Shown one piece after another: positions 1 through 9,384 of a stretch of DNA of 36,532 nucleotides; within the stretch, counting starts at the first letter, position 1; each line of letters begins with the position of its first letter. Origin of the DNA: Acanthamoeba sp. SK_2022b (taxonomy: Eukaryota; Discosea; Longamoebia; Acanthamoebidae). The stretch is from positions 1-36,532 of the forward strand of contig JANDJZ010000563.1 of NCBI GenBank assembly GCA_027943245.1, in the 5' to 3' direction. The translations under genes and the position numbers were made by a program. Below the pieces are notes generated by a model that did no database searches, was not told where the DNA came from, and was given only the letters and a program-made list of their open reading frames with translations.

Positions 1-291
1 GTCGCACGACACGCAGGTCCAGTCGAGCCGTCGCTGCTGCTGCTCGGCGGCCCTCTGCCGCGCGAGGTGGAGGCGCGTGGCCTCGTCGGTGGCTCGCGCG
101 CGGCCGCATCGGCGGCAGTGCGTGTTGCGCGCAAACTGGTGGTCGTCGCATGCGAGACAGGTCCAGTCCTCCTTCCGCTGCTCGGTGGACGCTGTGGGCG
201 TGGTCGGCGTGGTGGTGGGTGCTGGTCGTGGCTGTCCCTTGGCTCTCGGGCGAGTGCACGGGTTTCGAAGAGCTCTTGAACTCGGGCTCAT
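1..291 (-). CDS. RanBP2-type zinc-finger protein, N-terminal part (runs off window)
   Basis: The frame is open from an ATG at 291 to the window edge, giving 97 codons with no stop, so this is the 5' part of a longer gene. After a Pro/Thr-rich leader of about 35 residues comes a clear RanBP2-type zinc finger: W43-T-C45-x2-C48, N56, C59-x2-C62. A basic Arg/Gln-rich helix follows, and a second finger begins at the edge with DWTCVSC. RanBP2 fingers bind single-stranded RNA (ZRANB2-like) or ubiquitin (NZF-like); which applies cannot be decided from one and a half fingers. The plus-strand ORFs here have no such motif and are shadows. No intron is needed in the visible part. Confidence 0.75.
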   Translation of the reverse strand, partial: MSPSSRALRNPCTRPRAKGQPRPAPTTTPTTPTASTEQRKEDWTCLACDDHQFARNTHCRRCGRARATDEATRLHLARQRAAEQQQRRLDWTCVSCD

Positions 292-541
292 ATGAGCGCT
301 TGTTCCACTAGGCTCACCCTCTCCATCTGTTCTCGAATCAGCTCCCCCTCCATTTTGTAAATCAGTATTATTTAGAGGTTACTCATTTGCAAGCGAGGAT
401 TTCTGAATGGATGGTCCCTACTCTTTCGCCGGTAATTGGCAAGGATCCTTGTCAATTCGTGATGCTGGACCGCTTTTGTTCTGTTTAAATCTCAGGAAAA
501 TGATTAAATTTTAATCTACAACTTTTTTTTTCCATTTGATG
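292..541. other. intergenic spacer
   Basis: This is an AT-richer stretch between the start of the zinc-finger gene and the stop of the histidine kinase, both on the minus strand. It presumably holds the zinc-finger promoter and the kinase 3' end. I see no ORF, RNA gene or clear TATA box. Confidence 0.5.
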
Positions 542-2926
542 TCACCGACCAACCGACAACCAGCGACTTAGTTTGGCCGCCAGTTGTTCGCGACTGAAGG
601 GCTTGGTGAGCCAGTCATCCATGCCGGCGCCACCCGCGGACTCGGTGCTCTCATCCGAGACCGTGGCCGTGAGTCCGATGATGGGCGTTCGCCTGCAGCC
701 ATGTTTCGCTTCGTTGTGTCGTATCCGCCGAGTGGCCTGCAGCCCATCTGTGAAAGCCAACCGGTTAAGGAGAGGTCCACAGAGTGTGTTGTGTGTTGTG
801 TGTGTGTATGTGTCTGCGTGTGATGAAGTTACCGAGGACGGGCATTTGGTAGTCCATGAGGATGACGTCAAATTGGTCGTCCTCGAGCATGTCGAGACAT
901 ATCTGCCCGTTGCTGGCCACGCTGTAGGGGCATCCGAGCTGGCGCAGCATGGCTGTGCACACCTTCTGGTTGACCACGTTGTCGTCGACGACCAACACGC
1001 GCTTGCCCTTCAACCTATCGAGGCCGCTGGCTGCTTCTCCGGTGGTCTCTGGAGCGGTCTTTGCCTCGCCGTCGTCGTCGCTCGGCAGCTCGGGCTCTTC
1101 ACCACACTTTGTCGACGCGTCTTCGGGCGCGATGGGGAGCGGCAAGGCGAACCAGAACGTCGAGCCCTTGCCCACCGCCGATTGGCAGCCGATCTGGCCG
1201 CCCATCGCCTCCACCAGGCGCTTGGAGATGGCCAGTCCGAGGCCCGTGCCGCCGAACCGGCGACCAATCGAGCTGTCGGCCTGCACATAGCTCTGTGCAC
1301 GGTTCGTGTGGGTTTGCGGGTCAGCTGCGCTCGCTCGGAGATTGGAGAAGAAAAGAACGAAAGAGACCAAGCAAGACCTAAAAGAACGAAAGCGAGGAGA
1401 CTGGACTGACCTCGAAGATTCGGGCCTGAACCGAGGGCGAGATGCCCGCTCCGGTGTCGCTCACCTCCACGCGGACGCCGCCGCTCGGCTCGCTTTCTAC
1501 ATGCACTCGAATAGTTCCACCATTCGGAGTGAACTTGACCGAGTTTGACACCAGGTTGCATAGCACCTGCAATACAACGCAGTTGTTTGTAATCAATTGC
1601 CAGGTCCCTCTGTGTGTACGGCTGATGGATACAGCCCGGTACCTGGCGGAAGCGCAGGGGATCGCCGATGTGCAGGCCGCCCGTGTTGAAGGACTTGTCG
1701 AGAGTTATCTGCTTGCTGGCCATCGTCGCGGCAAAGGTTGAACATATCTGACCGGGCTTCCGGTTATATATATATGTCGACAATGAGGGAGTTGCTGGGG
1801 GACGCAAGTGAGCCTACCTTCTCGACCTCGCAAGCCACGGAGAACGGGATAGACTCGAGCGCTAAGGCGTTCGAGCCCATCTTCTCAAAGTCGAGGATAT
1901 TGTTGAGGAGCGAGATGAGGTGCCGCCCGCACTGGGCGATGGTGGTCACCGACTTCCGTCCGGCGTGGCAAGGCGGCATGCGCTCGAGCAAGGAGTCGGA
2001 CAGGGCCAGGATGCCGTGCAGGGGTGTCCTCAGCTCTGCATTGTTGTTGGTGCGGTCTGTGAGTAAGTGTCTCTCTTGTATGGACGTCGATCATTTCTCC
2101 GTGTACCGTGGGAAGTGGTGGCCAGGAACATGCTCTTGGTCTCTGCCGCCGACTGCAGCTCCGCGTTGGCGTGCTTCACCTTCACGATAGCCGTCTGGGT
2201 TGTGGAGAGTTGTGTGTTGGTGTAACAGGAATCGGTTGTTCGTTTGATGAGGCGAACGTACGCGCAGCTGGCGCAGCAGACTGGCACGGCAGTATTCGTG
2301 GATGCAGGAGGTGAAGCCAAAGCAGAGCACGTAGGCGTTGACCGCGAACATGCGGGAGGTGGGGTTGAACTTCAGCTCGTTGGACACGCCCCACAGGAAT
2401 AAGCTGCCTCCTTCGACCAGCACAACCGCCAGGCCGATCATGCCGCTCTTGGACCCTGACGTGAACGACAGGATCTTGGGCACCCTGTACGAACGCAGCA
2501 AGCCAAACCCTTAGAACAGACGTATTTTTTGATGGCTCGGGGAGAGGCAGCGCACCATCCGAGCCAGATATAGATCTCGGCCACGAAGCCGTAGTGGAGG
2601 CAGGCAAAGATGACGCTGAAGTTGATGACGGCCGCGAGGAGATATGCGGCGCCTTGGGCGTCGTGCTTGACGCGAAGCAGGTAGAAGGCAACGAGCATCA
2701 TCAAGATGTCGAAAACCGAAATGACGGAGAAGAGCGAAACCTCGGTAACGGCGAGCAACACGCAGTGCGAGACGAAGAGGACCGTGGCCAGGCTCTGTAT
2801 CATCACGAACTTGCGCACGTCCTCGGCGCTATGCGTTTTCGAGTAGCCGTCAGGCAGCACGGCGCAGATGAGGCCCTCGTCGTCACTGAACCTCTCAAAG
2901 TCTGTGGTAAGGTTGTTGGCCGTCAT
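542..2926 (-). CDS. membrane hybrid sensor histidine kinase (HisKA-HATPase-receiver)
   Basis: Eight exons join in phase (2926-2556, 2484-2262, 2194-2107, 2035-1818, 1747-1643, 1566-1411, 1292-833, 747-542) to give about 608 aa. Residues about 35-195 hold several hydrophobic segments, probably five or six membrane helices, and no PAS or GAF domain is visible. The H box SHELRTPLHG carries the phospho-acceptor His227, split by an intron. The ATPase domain has an N box (N339, N343), G1 DTGAGI (372-377) and G2 GGTGLGL (401-407). A receiver domain starts near 485 with acidic D490/D491, phospho-acceptor D534 in MDYQMPVLDG, and the conserved T and K of LTAT and TKPF. This is a complete phosphorelay sensor: His autophosphorylation followed by transfer to Asp. 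An HPt partner is not in the window, and the ligand cannot be told. Confidence 0.9.
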
Positions 2927-3520
2927 CGCCAGGTGATCACGGGCGGCTGATGGAAGACGCTCGAAGGTCGTTGCTTCAGAAGAAGTGCTCGCGCTCTGTG
3001 AAGTTAGCTGGTTGGAGAAAGGTCTATGAAGAGTTCACACGACAGACCCGAGCGATGAGGCCTTGCGACAGATCGGCGACGTGTCCATGAAGTGTCCATG
3101 AAGTGTCTAGCACCCAAGCGAGGTTGAGGCTTGTCAAACGTTCTCAGCTCCTTTTGCGCAACTGCAGTGGTGGCTTGACAATCCCCTGGCCAGGCCGGAA
3201 AGCCCGCGACTCCGATCAGGAACGATCCCCACTCCAAAACTAACCAAACCGCTCATCGTTTAGCCTGTTGGGGTCCAGATAGCCCGGAGCCGAGCTACAC
3301 ACTTGACAGTTGACTGGACCCTACTAACGGTGCCCAATCAGCGAGTTGCTTTTCTGGTCGTCATAGCAAGGAGTACTCCCGGCCAAACTAAAGATGGGGC
3401 GCTCATGCGCGATCATGGGAAAAACTCGGCCCCCTCCCTGCGGCTCCGTAGGTAGGTGTGTCTGATGGAATGTGATCCTGCACTCAGTGGTCCTGTTTAT
3501 TCAAAGGCTCCCTCTCTACT
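2927..3520. other. intergenic region upstream of the histidine kinase
   Basis: This stretch lies between two minus-strand genes and should contain the kinase promoter. A 77-codon minus ORF at 3004-3237 lacks the G/C third-position bias of real exons here and has no recognisable motif. A short direct repeat (tgtccatgaag, twice) sits near 3081-3105. Nothing else could be supported. Confidence 0.5.
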
Positions 3521-3985
3521 CTACTGACACGCAGCCTCGCTGGCAGTAGCCACGCACGCCCAGTTGCCCAGTGCACGATCGTGGTAGAGGGCGCTGTTGG
3601 CGAGGCAGAGGCGGAGGGCCAGCGGCTCGAGCGCGTTCCACAGGCGCGCAATGGTGGCTCGGTCGGTATTGTCGGGGGTGTGGTTGGCGATGTTGTGCGC
3701 AAGGGTGGCGAGCTGGCGGTTCTCGTCGGCCAACTCCACGAGCGGCGTTCGCTTCAGAGCGGCATGCGCCTCGGGAGTATCCACTTGCACGGTACCTGTC
3801 AGCTCCTCCACGAGGCGGCGAAACGCGGCCACGCTGAGGTTCATCGCCTCCAAAACGGGCATCGGGTGCGGGGGCTGTGGTCGACAGCACTCGTCCGCCA
3901 TCTTGGCTGCTTCAACGGCGAGCAGGCGCAGGCGCAGCGTCTCTGCTTCAAAAGGCTTCATGGGTTTTGTGTGGGTCGTAGACAT
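3521..3985 (-). CDS. small intronless unknown protein (154 aa)
   Basis: A single open frame with the GC-rich third positions typical of the real exons. The product is soluble and mostly helical, rich in Ala, Leu and Glu, with no signal peptide and no membrane segment. Heptad-like stretches around residues 20-40 and 85-130 suggest a helical bundle or short coiled coil. I do not recognise a family. The start is the first ATG in the frame; a Met at residue 9 is an alternative. It sits alone between the histidine kinase and the CDC123-like gene. The overlapping plus-strand ORFs are mirror frames with Arg/Gly-rich nonsense composition. Confidence 0.6.
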   Translation of the reverse strand: MSTTHTKPMKPFEAETLRLRLLAVEAAKMADECCRPQPPHPMPVLEAMNLSVAAFRRLVEELTGTVQVDTPEAHAALKRTPLVELADENRQLATLAHNIANHTPDNTDRATIARLWNALEPLALRLCLANSALYHDRALGNWACVATASEAACQ

Positions 3986-4144
3986 GGTGCGTCTGGTGTA
4001 TGTTCTGCTCCGTGCTGGCCCGTCTTGCTGAGTGCAGCACGCGTGCCGCAGCCCTGGCTGGCGAGCTCATCTTATCCAAGTGAAAATTCGACGAATTTTA
4101 ATCTCAAGGTTTGGAAGTAGTGCCCACCTCTGCTTGGGCTCAGT

Positions 4145-4729
4145 TCAAGAAGGCACGGCGATGAGCTCGCGCCACTGGAGAATGATGTGTGGCTTGACGT
4201 CGAAGGCGGCCTCGCGCACGCGGAACTCGAACGGCGCGTCACCATCGACTACACGACGGTCGTCCCGCCAGCTGAACAGGCCCGGGTCGGTCCCGCAGCC
4301 CACGTAGTCGTTGAACGGGTTGAGCTCGATCACCACCACCTCTCCGTCTTCCTGCTCGCCGCTGTCGCTCTCAGTGATGCCAAAGTCGATGACGTAGTTG
4401 TCGAGCGGGATCAGGTCTACAATGCGCTGAGCAAAGTTGTCCCGAATGCGCTGGCCGATCTTGTCCTGTGCGCGCACGACAACAGGGAGAGGGTCACTAG
4501 CCGTTGAGGCCACCACCCCGGTCTATGTGCGAAGGTACCTTGTGAACGGCGAGGACGGGGAAATAGGCGATGTGGAAATACTGGGAGAGGGCTGTGAGCT
4601 TCTTCCCACAAACGAACCCTCTAAACTCCATCGCCGGATGAATGTTGACCTTGGTTCCCAATTGATTGTGTTAGTGGAGTAAAATCGCACAAAATATTTA
4701 CATTATTCTAGAGAAAACCCAACCATATC

Positions 4730-4760
<31 letters not shown>

Positions 4761-5712
4761 AAAAAAGAGATGACCGCGTACCCATTGCCTGATGATAATT
4801 TTCATATCCCACTGCTGAGGGAACTCGAGGGCCAGGAGAAGGTCCTCGTTGCTCCTCTCGCTGGCCTTGAGCAGGTCTAGCGCCTCGCGACCCGAGTGCA
4901 CCTTGAGCGCAGCCGTGGAGGCCTTGATGAGCGCCACCAGCCTCGCATTCTCGTCGACGTGCGCCGTCGGTTCCTGCCTCGCCAACTCATCCTGCACGTG
5001 CAGAAGCCCGAGTTCAGCGTCGTGTGCACGCCCATGTGCTGTCGCTCCATGCGAGCGCCCACTTACCTCCCATTCGCGCAAGGTTCGCTGGCTGTTGATC
5101 ACGGCGTCCTTCGGGCTGCGCGTCGAAAGCCGCACGAACGCGCCAGCGGCCCGGAAACCATCCATCAGCTGATCGACCTTGCGCTCTACGTTCTGCAGCG
5201 CTTGGATGTCCCTCTCCCTGTCTCTCTCGTGCGCGTGCTTGCCTCGGTGGCGATCAAACTCGCGTACGAGTGCCTGGGAGCAGCTGTCTTGTTCAACATT
5301 GATCCAAAAGCGCGCGTTTGTGCGTGTGCGGTACCCAAGCTTCGTCTATTGATAGGTCCAGGAACTCAGTGGCGAAAGTGTGCTCCTGGCTCACGTGACC
5401 CAGGGGCTGATTAATTAGGCAATAACTGGTGGTGTAAACGCTGCGGGCACGAGTACCTTGAGCTGGGGATACCAGTTCTCTAGGTTGACGGCATGAATCT
5501 TGTTCTTGAACTGCTCGACAGAAGATGACGAGTCGTGCTCCTGTCCTGTGTGTTCGCAAAGTCACCTTTTTGATTTTTGTTTTTTTTTCTTTTCTCGAGA
5601 GGAAAAAAAATTTTGGATTGCCGTTTGGCGCACCTGCCACGATGGGCGCGCTTCGGTCGTGGGTGCTCCCCTTCTTCAGCTTGACCGCCCCAAACTGCTG
5701 CGCCAGGTCCAT
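4145..5712 (-). CDS. CDC123-like ATP-grasp protein
   Basis: Seven exons (5712-5634, 5545-5457, 5385-5335, 5273-5067, 4991-4782, 4649-4539, 4465-4145) join in phase to 355 aa, close to the usual size of CDC123/D123 proteins. Family landmarks appear in order: VNLENWYPQL near 50; TFATEFLDLS in the 17-codon third exon; AFVRLSTRSPKDA at 118-130; MEFRGFV at 219-225; and the metal- and nucleotide-binding IELNPF at 295-300 followed by LFSW. In the family this is an ATP-grasp fold; CDC123 itself is an assembly factor for translation initiation factor eIF2. The STRSPKDA wording differs from classic CDC123, so a related ATP-grasp branch (R2K-type) is possible. A start at 5748 is also in frame. Intron 5 contains a 29-A run. 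Confidence 0.8.
4730..4758. repeat. poly-A run (29 A) inside an intron
   Basis: This homopolymer lies in the fifth intron (4650-4781) of the CDC123-like gene; on the transcribed strand it is poly-T and may serve as an extended polypyrimidine tract. Its length is likely to vary between reads or strains. Confidence 0.9.
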
Positions 5713-6135
5713 CTTTTTCTGAATTAAGAGAAATTTGCTGCTTAGCATTCCTATGCAGTTTGCGCCAATTCCCAGGTCCCTCTATTTTTTGGAATTGTGG
5801 GTAAGAAGGTGCATGAGCATACACAATCGTAAAGCAAGCATAAATGTCAAGAAGACCACCAAAATGAAATGCTCATACATGACCAGAGGCTGGACTTGTC
5901 TTTGTTGATTGCCCACCAATTGTGCAGGAGAGAGTCTGGCCAACATTCACCTGGATAGCTGAGTTGTAATGGGTGAACTTTGCCTGAGTCCACCAAGATG
6001 CAGCCATCTTGTGGAAAGGTCTTGTTGATGCCATTGATACAGAGCCAGAGGGATACAATGGCTTTGAAGCTGTGCCCATACTTCATACTGGCTGCCTCCT
6101 ACTTGTTGAGGTTGCAGCCCTTGTTACCAGGGAAT

Positions 6136-6414
6136 TCAGGGATCTGCCATGATGTAGTGACTGCTGCCTTGGACACCCTGGAGAGAACAAGTCCTTCCAC
6201 TCAGGCAAGAAGTGGCCCAACACAATGTAGATACCCATACAAAACAACTCATCCAGAAGGTTGGGAGGTGGTTGTCCTCATCTTCAGTAACATCATCCAC
6301 CTCCTCTTTGGCATCATCAGTAAGAAGCTTTGTAGGTGGCACGGTGATGGGCATACCCTTCTGAGATTTAACCCTACCTTGAAGCAGTGCAGTAGAGTTT
6401 TTTTGTGCACTCAT
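6136..6414 (-). other. unrecognised ORF fragment in the AT-rich island
   Basis: A 92-codon ORF whose first half is a plausible coding stretch: Lys-rich, then an acidic run (KEEVDDVTEDEDN). The second half is Cys/Trp-rich and looks out of frame. A second fragment follows downstream at 6086-5847. It could be a relic of an accessory protein of the transposon, since Harbinger elements often carry a second gene, but no Myb-like or other domain is visible. Function unknown. Confidence 0.25.
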
Positions 6415-6810
6415 TCCTTGGAATGGATATGATCAGGCGAATTAATCAGGTTAATCATACACAAAGATAGTATTTTCAAGTTTGCAATAATTTAGTGATG
6501 GGTTGTTAGAGCAATAGAACAGATTTTAATGGGTAAAATATCTCTTTTTTGTTGAAACAAAATCCATTTTAGAAATTTGAAGATATTGTATACATGCTAG
6601 TTGTTTTATAATTTGTCCATGGGTCAATTGCCCAAGGCTGCCAACAAGGGCTTACTGTGTTTGTCTGAGGTTTCTTGCACTTGTGTGCTGTGTGGCTGTT
6701 TTCTTTCCGCACTACACCCTTTTCCAGTGAAAATGACCACTTACAGAATTGGAGCACAAAAATAAATAAAGGAAGGAGAAAACCTCAATTTACGTTGTCA
6801 ATCACAGTTA

Positions 6811-7920
6811 ATGTCAGCCATGCTCAACAATTCAACAGATGATGAGGAGGAAGTACAGGAGATCCTGGACAAGAGGAAGAAAGGAGTGAAGAGGCAGAAA
6901 ACCATTTTTGAAGGGCTGCTTCTGTTGATGGAAGAGGTCAAAGAGGAAGTTGAAGTGATCAGCAAGGCGGTTGCCATTGAGCAACATGAGGAAGAGGAGC
7001 AGCTGGGAACAATATGGGCATACCTGAAGCGCAACAACGCTTTCTATGAAACCACCAACCTGAACGAAGACAGCCTCCAGGACCTCTACTACAACATGTT
7101 GCTGGTCTTCCAGCGCCACTAGCCCCCTCCAAAGATCTCAAATACAGATGCACTGATTGTCACCCTTGCCTTCTACAAGGCAGGGTACCTGCCACCATTG
7201 ACCACAAGTTTTTAACAGGTATGTTTTATTTGGTGAAACTGTGGTGAATGGTGTTGGCCCAGACATATTATTTTCTGCCACAGAGAGATGGCTTGTGGAT
7301 TGGCAACAGCCAACCCCACTTGATGGGACTGCCTACTCCCATGTTGCACTGCTTGGTGACTCAACTTCAGTTGAGGTCTACTGCCCATGTGGCCAGTTTG
7401 AAGAGAGCAAAGTTCTATGAGGCCAGGGCGGAAGTAAGCAGTCAGGAGGCGCTCTCATTGAATTAAATTCATTGAATTGAGCTGTGACAGAGGCCAGACA
7501 TTACCTGCAACGCCAGGGAGTAAGGTCACTTCTGCTCCCACCAACGTTGGTGGTGGGGGTGGCGCTAGCAGGGGTGGTGCTGGGATGGCAAAAACAAGAT
7601 GTACGCCTTGCAAAAGGAAGTACTAGTTATGGACTCCCCTCCCCATTATGCTCTTTTCATGCAACCTGCGCACATTGGCAGCACGCATGACTCTACCATC
7701 TTCAAAAACACTTTCACCTAGTACCTTCCCTATCTGCACAACCAGTCTTGGGCTGTGCTGTTGGACAGCAGGTACCTTGGCCCAGCCACCAACACCCCTG
7801 GCCTCCACAAAATTGCACTCACCCATCCTTCCCAGCCACAGACTGCTAGTGAATGGGAATGGAATGTGGAGCTTGCTCACCTGCGTGTGCCTGTGGAGCA
7901 GTGCTGCAGATCTCTGAATG
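6811..7920 (+). pseudogene. degenerate PIF/Harbinger-like DDE transposase
   Basis: The first segment (6811-7122) is a 103-codon acidic helical ORF ending in TAG; the same frame continues as KISNTDALIVTLAFYKAG. The frame then shifts near 7210 to a segment with LLGDSTSVEVYCP, probably the first catalytic Asp, which runs to a TGA near 7420. A third frame, from about 7584, reads DGKNKMYALQKEVLV, HIGSTHDSTIF (second Asp), an in-frame TAG at 7719-7721, VLLDSRYLGPATNTPGL and LRVPVEQC (third acidic residue). The order and spacing match DDE_Tnp_4. With two frameshifts and at least two stops the copy is dead. Short introns cannot be fully excluded for the frame changes, but the stops make an intact gene unlikely. 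Confidence 0.65.
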
Positions 7921-9384
7921 ATGATAAAAGCAGTAAGTTGTGCATGCCAGCAAGTTATCACACACATAAACAGTGCAAGTGCTGAATCAATCCTACAAGG
8001 AAATGGGCGTCCTAACAATGGACAAGCTTTTAGTGCAGCCACTCTGCAAGGAGGAAAGCGTGCTCAACAATGGAAAGCCAAATATATGCCTTGGATGCTG
8101 CCCACACAGCAAAGCCCAGCCAAAAATTTGCCTGTTATGTAACAGCAGTCCATCACAAGGAATGGAAGGAGTTCTTGCATGTGATTGAATGTATGCCAAC
8201 AATAAAGGGGATGCATACTCTGGAGTTGAGGAATTTCTCCAACAGGATCTGCTTGTGGCTGCCCTACATGACCTAGTAATCCATTGCATACACACATGGG
8301 ATCTTTTCTTCTAAATCTGTTCTGAGTACAGATTTCAAGGTGATGGATGGTCAGAAACTTCATAACCAGGTTCAGTTTCTGCATCAGCTACAGAGTGAGC
8401 ATGGTATGTATTACTGGAGCATGGATATCATATTACCAATACCAGAAAGTGGATCTGTTGGGCTGGACAAGCTCAGTGAGGTTCAGAAGGCAAAGGAGAA
8501 GAGGCAGAAAGAAAAAGGAAAGCAGAAAGACTACAACAGGAGATGGCAAGTTTAACAGAAGTCAACCCCACAAGGATATACAAGACTGATAAGTTTGACA
8601 AGATTTGACAACTTGTCTGCTGCTGTCTTGGAGGACCAGCACTGTTTTAACCTGAGACCTCGCCTCTGAGATGCAACAAGGCTGAACCAGCTGATGAGCC
8701 TTACAGCCTTCAATCACTGTGGTACATACCCATCACTCATCCTCATGTACTATTAAACTCAACCCTCTGCTAATTGTGTAGAAATCTATGGGGTGGTCAC
8801 AACGAATCTCATTGAGATGGGTGGGCTAATTTCACTGCTCACCCATGAGCAACTTCTGCAGATGAGATGGTCTCTTCCGTGGATGCACATGTCTGCTCTC
8901 AAGCCAGCTGAACCCAAGTGCAAGATCATCAACAATGCTGTTGATAGCCTTCTCTTTTTGGGAAATGCAACTTATATTGCTATTGGATGCAATTTTGTCC
9001 AGTCAACAGACCACTCCTCCACAACAGCTGCTCACCAGGTCTCAGATGTACTTTTTCTCACCACATACATGTATGCAATGCCAGCTCCAATTATTCACCT
9101 TATAGGGCCATTCTCCCCTTAAACAAGGTTCAAGGTGGTACCTTGTGCTGTGGACACATCAACATGTTTTTTTCTACTTGAACTCAATTTTATCAATCTG
9201 ACCCTGGCGTCTTGAAGCCAGTTTGAACAAGCAAGAAAGGTTCACTAGACAGAAACTCCAACACGGCGTGCGCCTGGCCACAGTCGCAATATGGTAGTTT
9301 TATCCTTAAAATGTACATGTTCCGCGGGCCAAAAGCAATGGAGCAAGTGTTTTATCAAGGTCTCGAACGGTAAACGAACAGTGG
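7921..9384. other. non-coding or degenerate downstream part of the AT-rich island
   Basis: Only short ORFs occur here (for example 8070-8276, 8340-8555 and 8793-9122 on plus), none with convincing codon bias or motif. The stretch from about 9240 to 9384 regains normal composition and should hold the promoter and leader of the glycosyltransferase. Confidence 0.4.

Larger units (their letters stand above)
5830..9240. mobile_element. AT-richer, gene-poor island carrying a decayed PIF/Harbinger-like transposon
   Basis: Base composition changes sharply between the 5' end of the CDC123-like gene and the glycosyltransferase: the stretch is visibly richer in A/T, and no ORF exceeds about 150 codons or shows the G/C third-position bias of the neighbours. 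On the plus strand, translated fragments in shifting frames spell out a DDE transposase of PIF/Harbinger (DDE_Tnp_4) type. Other fragments (minus 6414-6136 and 6086-5847; plus 8070-8276, 8340-8555 and 8793-9122) are not recognisable but share the composition. I looked for terminal inverted repeats and target duplications at both edges and found none, so the limits are approximate and set by composition only. Confidence 0.55.

Noticed and set aside
3004..3237. 77-codon minus ORF between the kinase and the next gene
   Set aside because: Codon composition unlike real exons here, no motif, and in the expected promoter of the kinase.
1594..5784. near-identical 18-mers (CAATTSCCAGGTCCCTCT) at about 1594 and 5767
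   Set aside because: One mismatch, no extension on either side, and about one such pair is expected by chance in a window this size.
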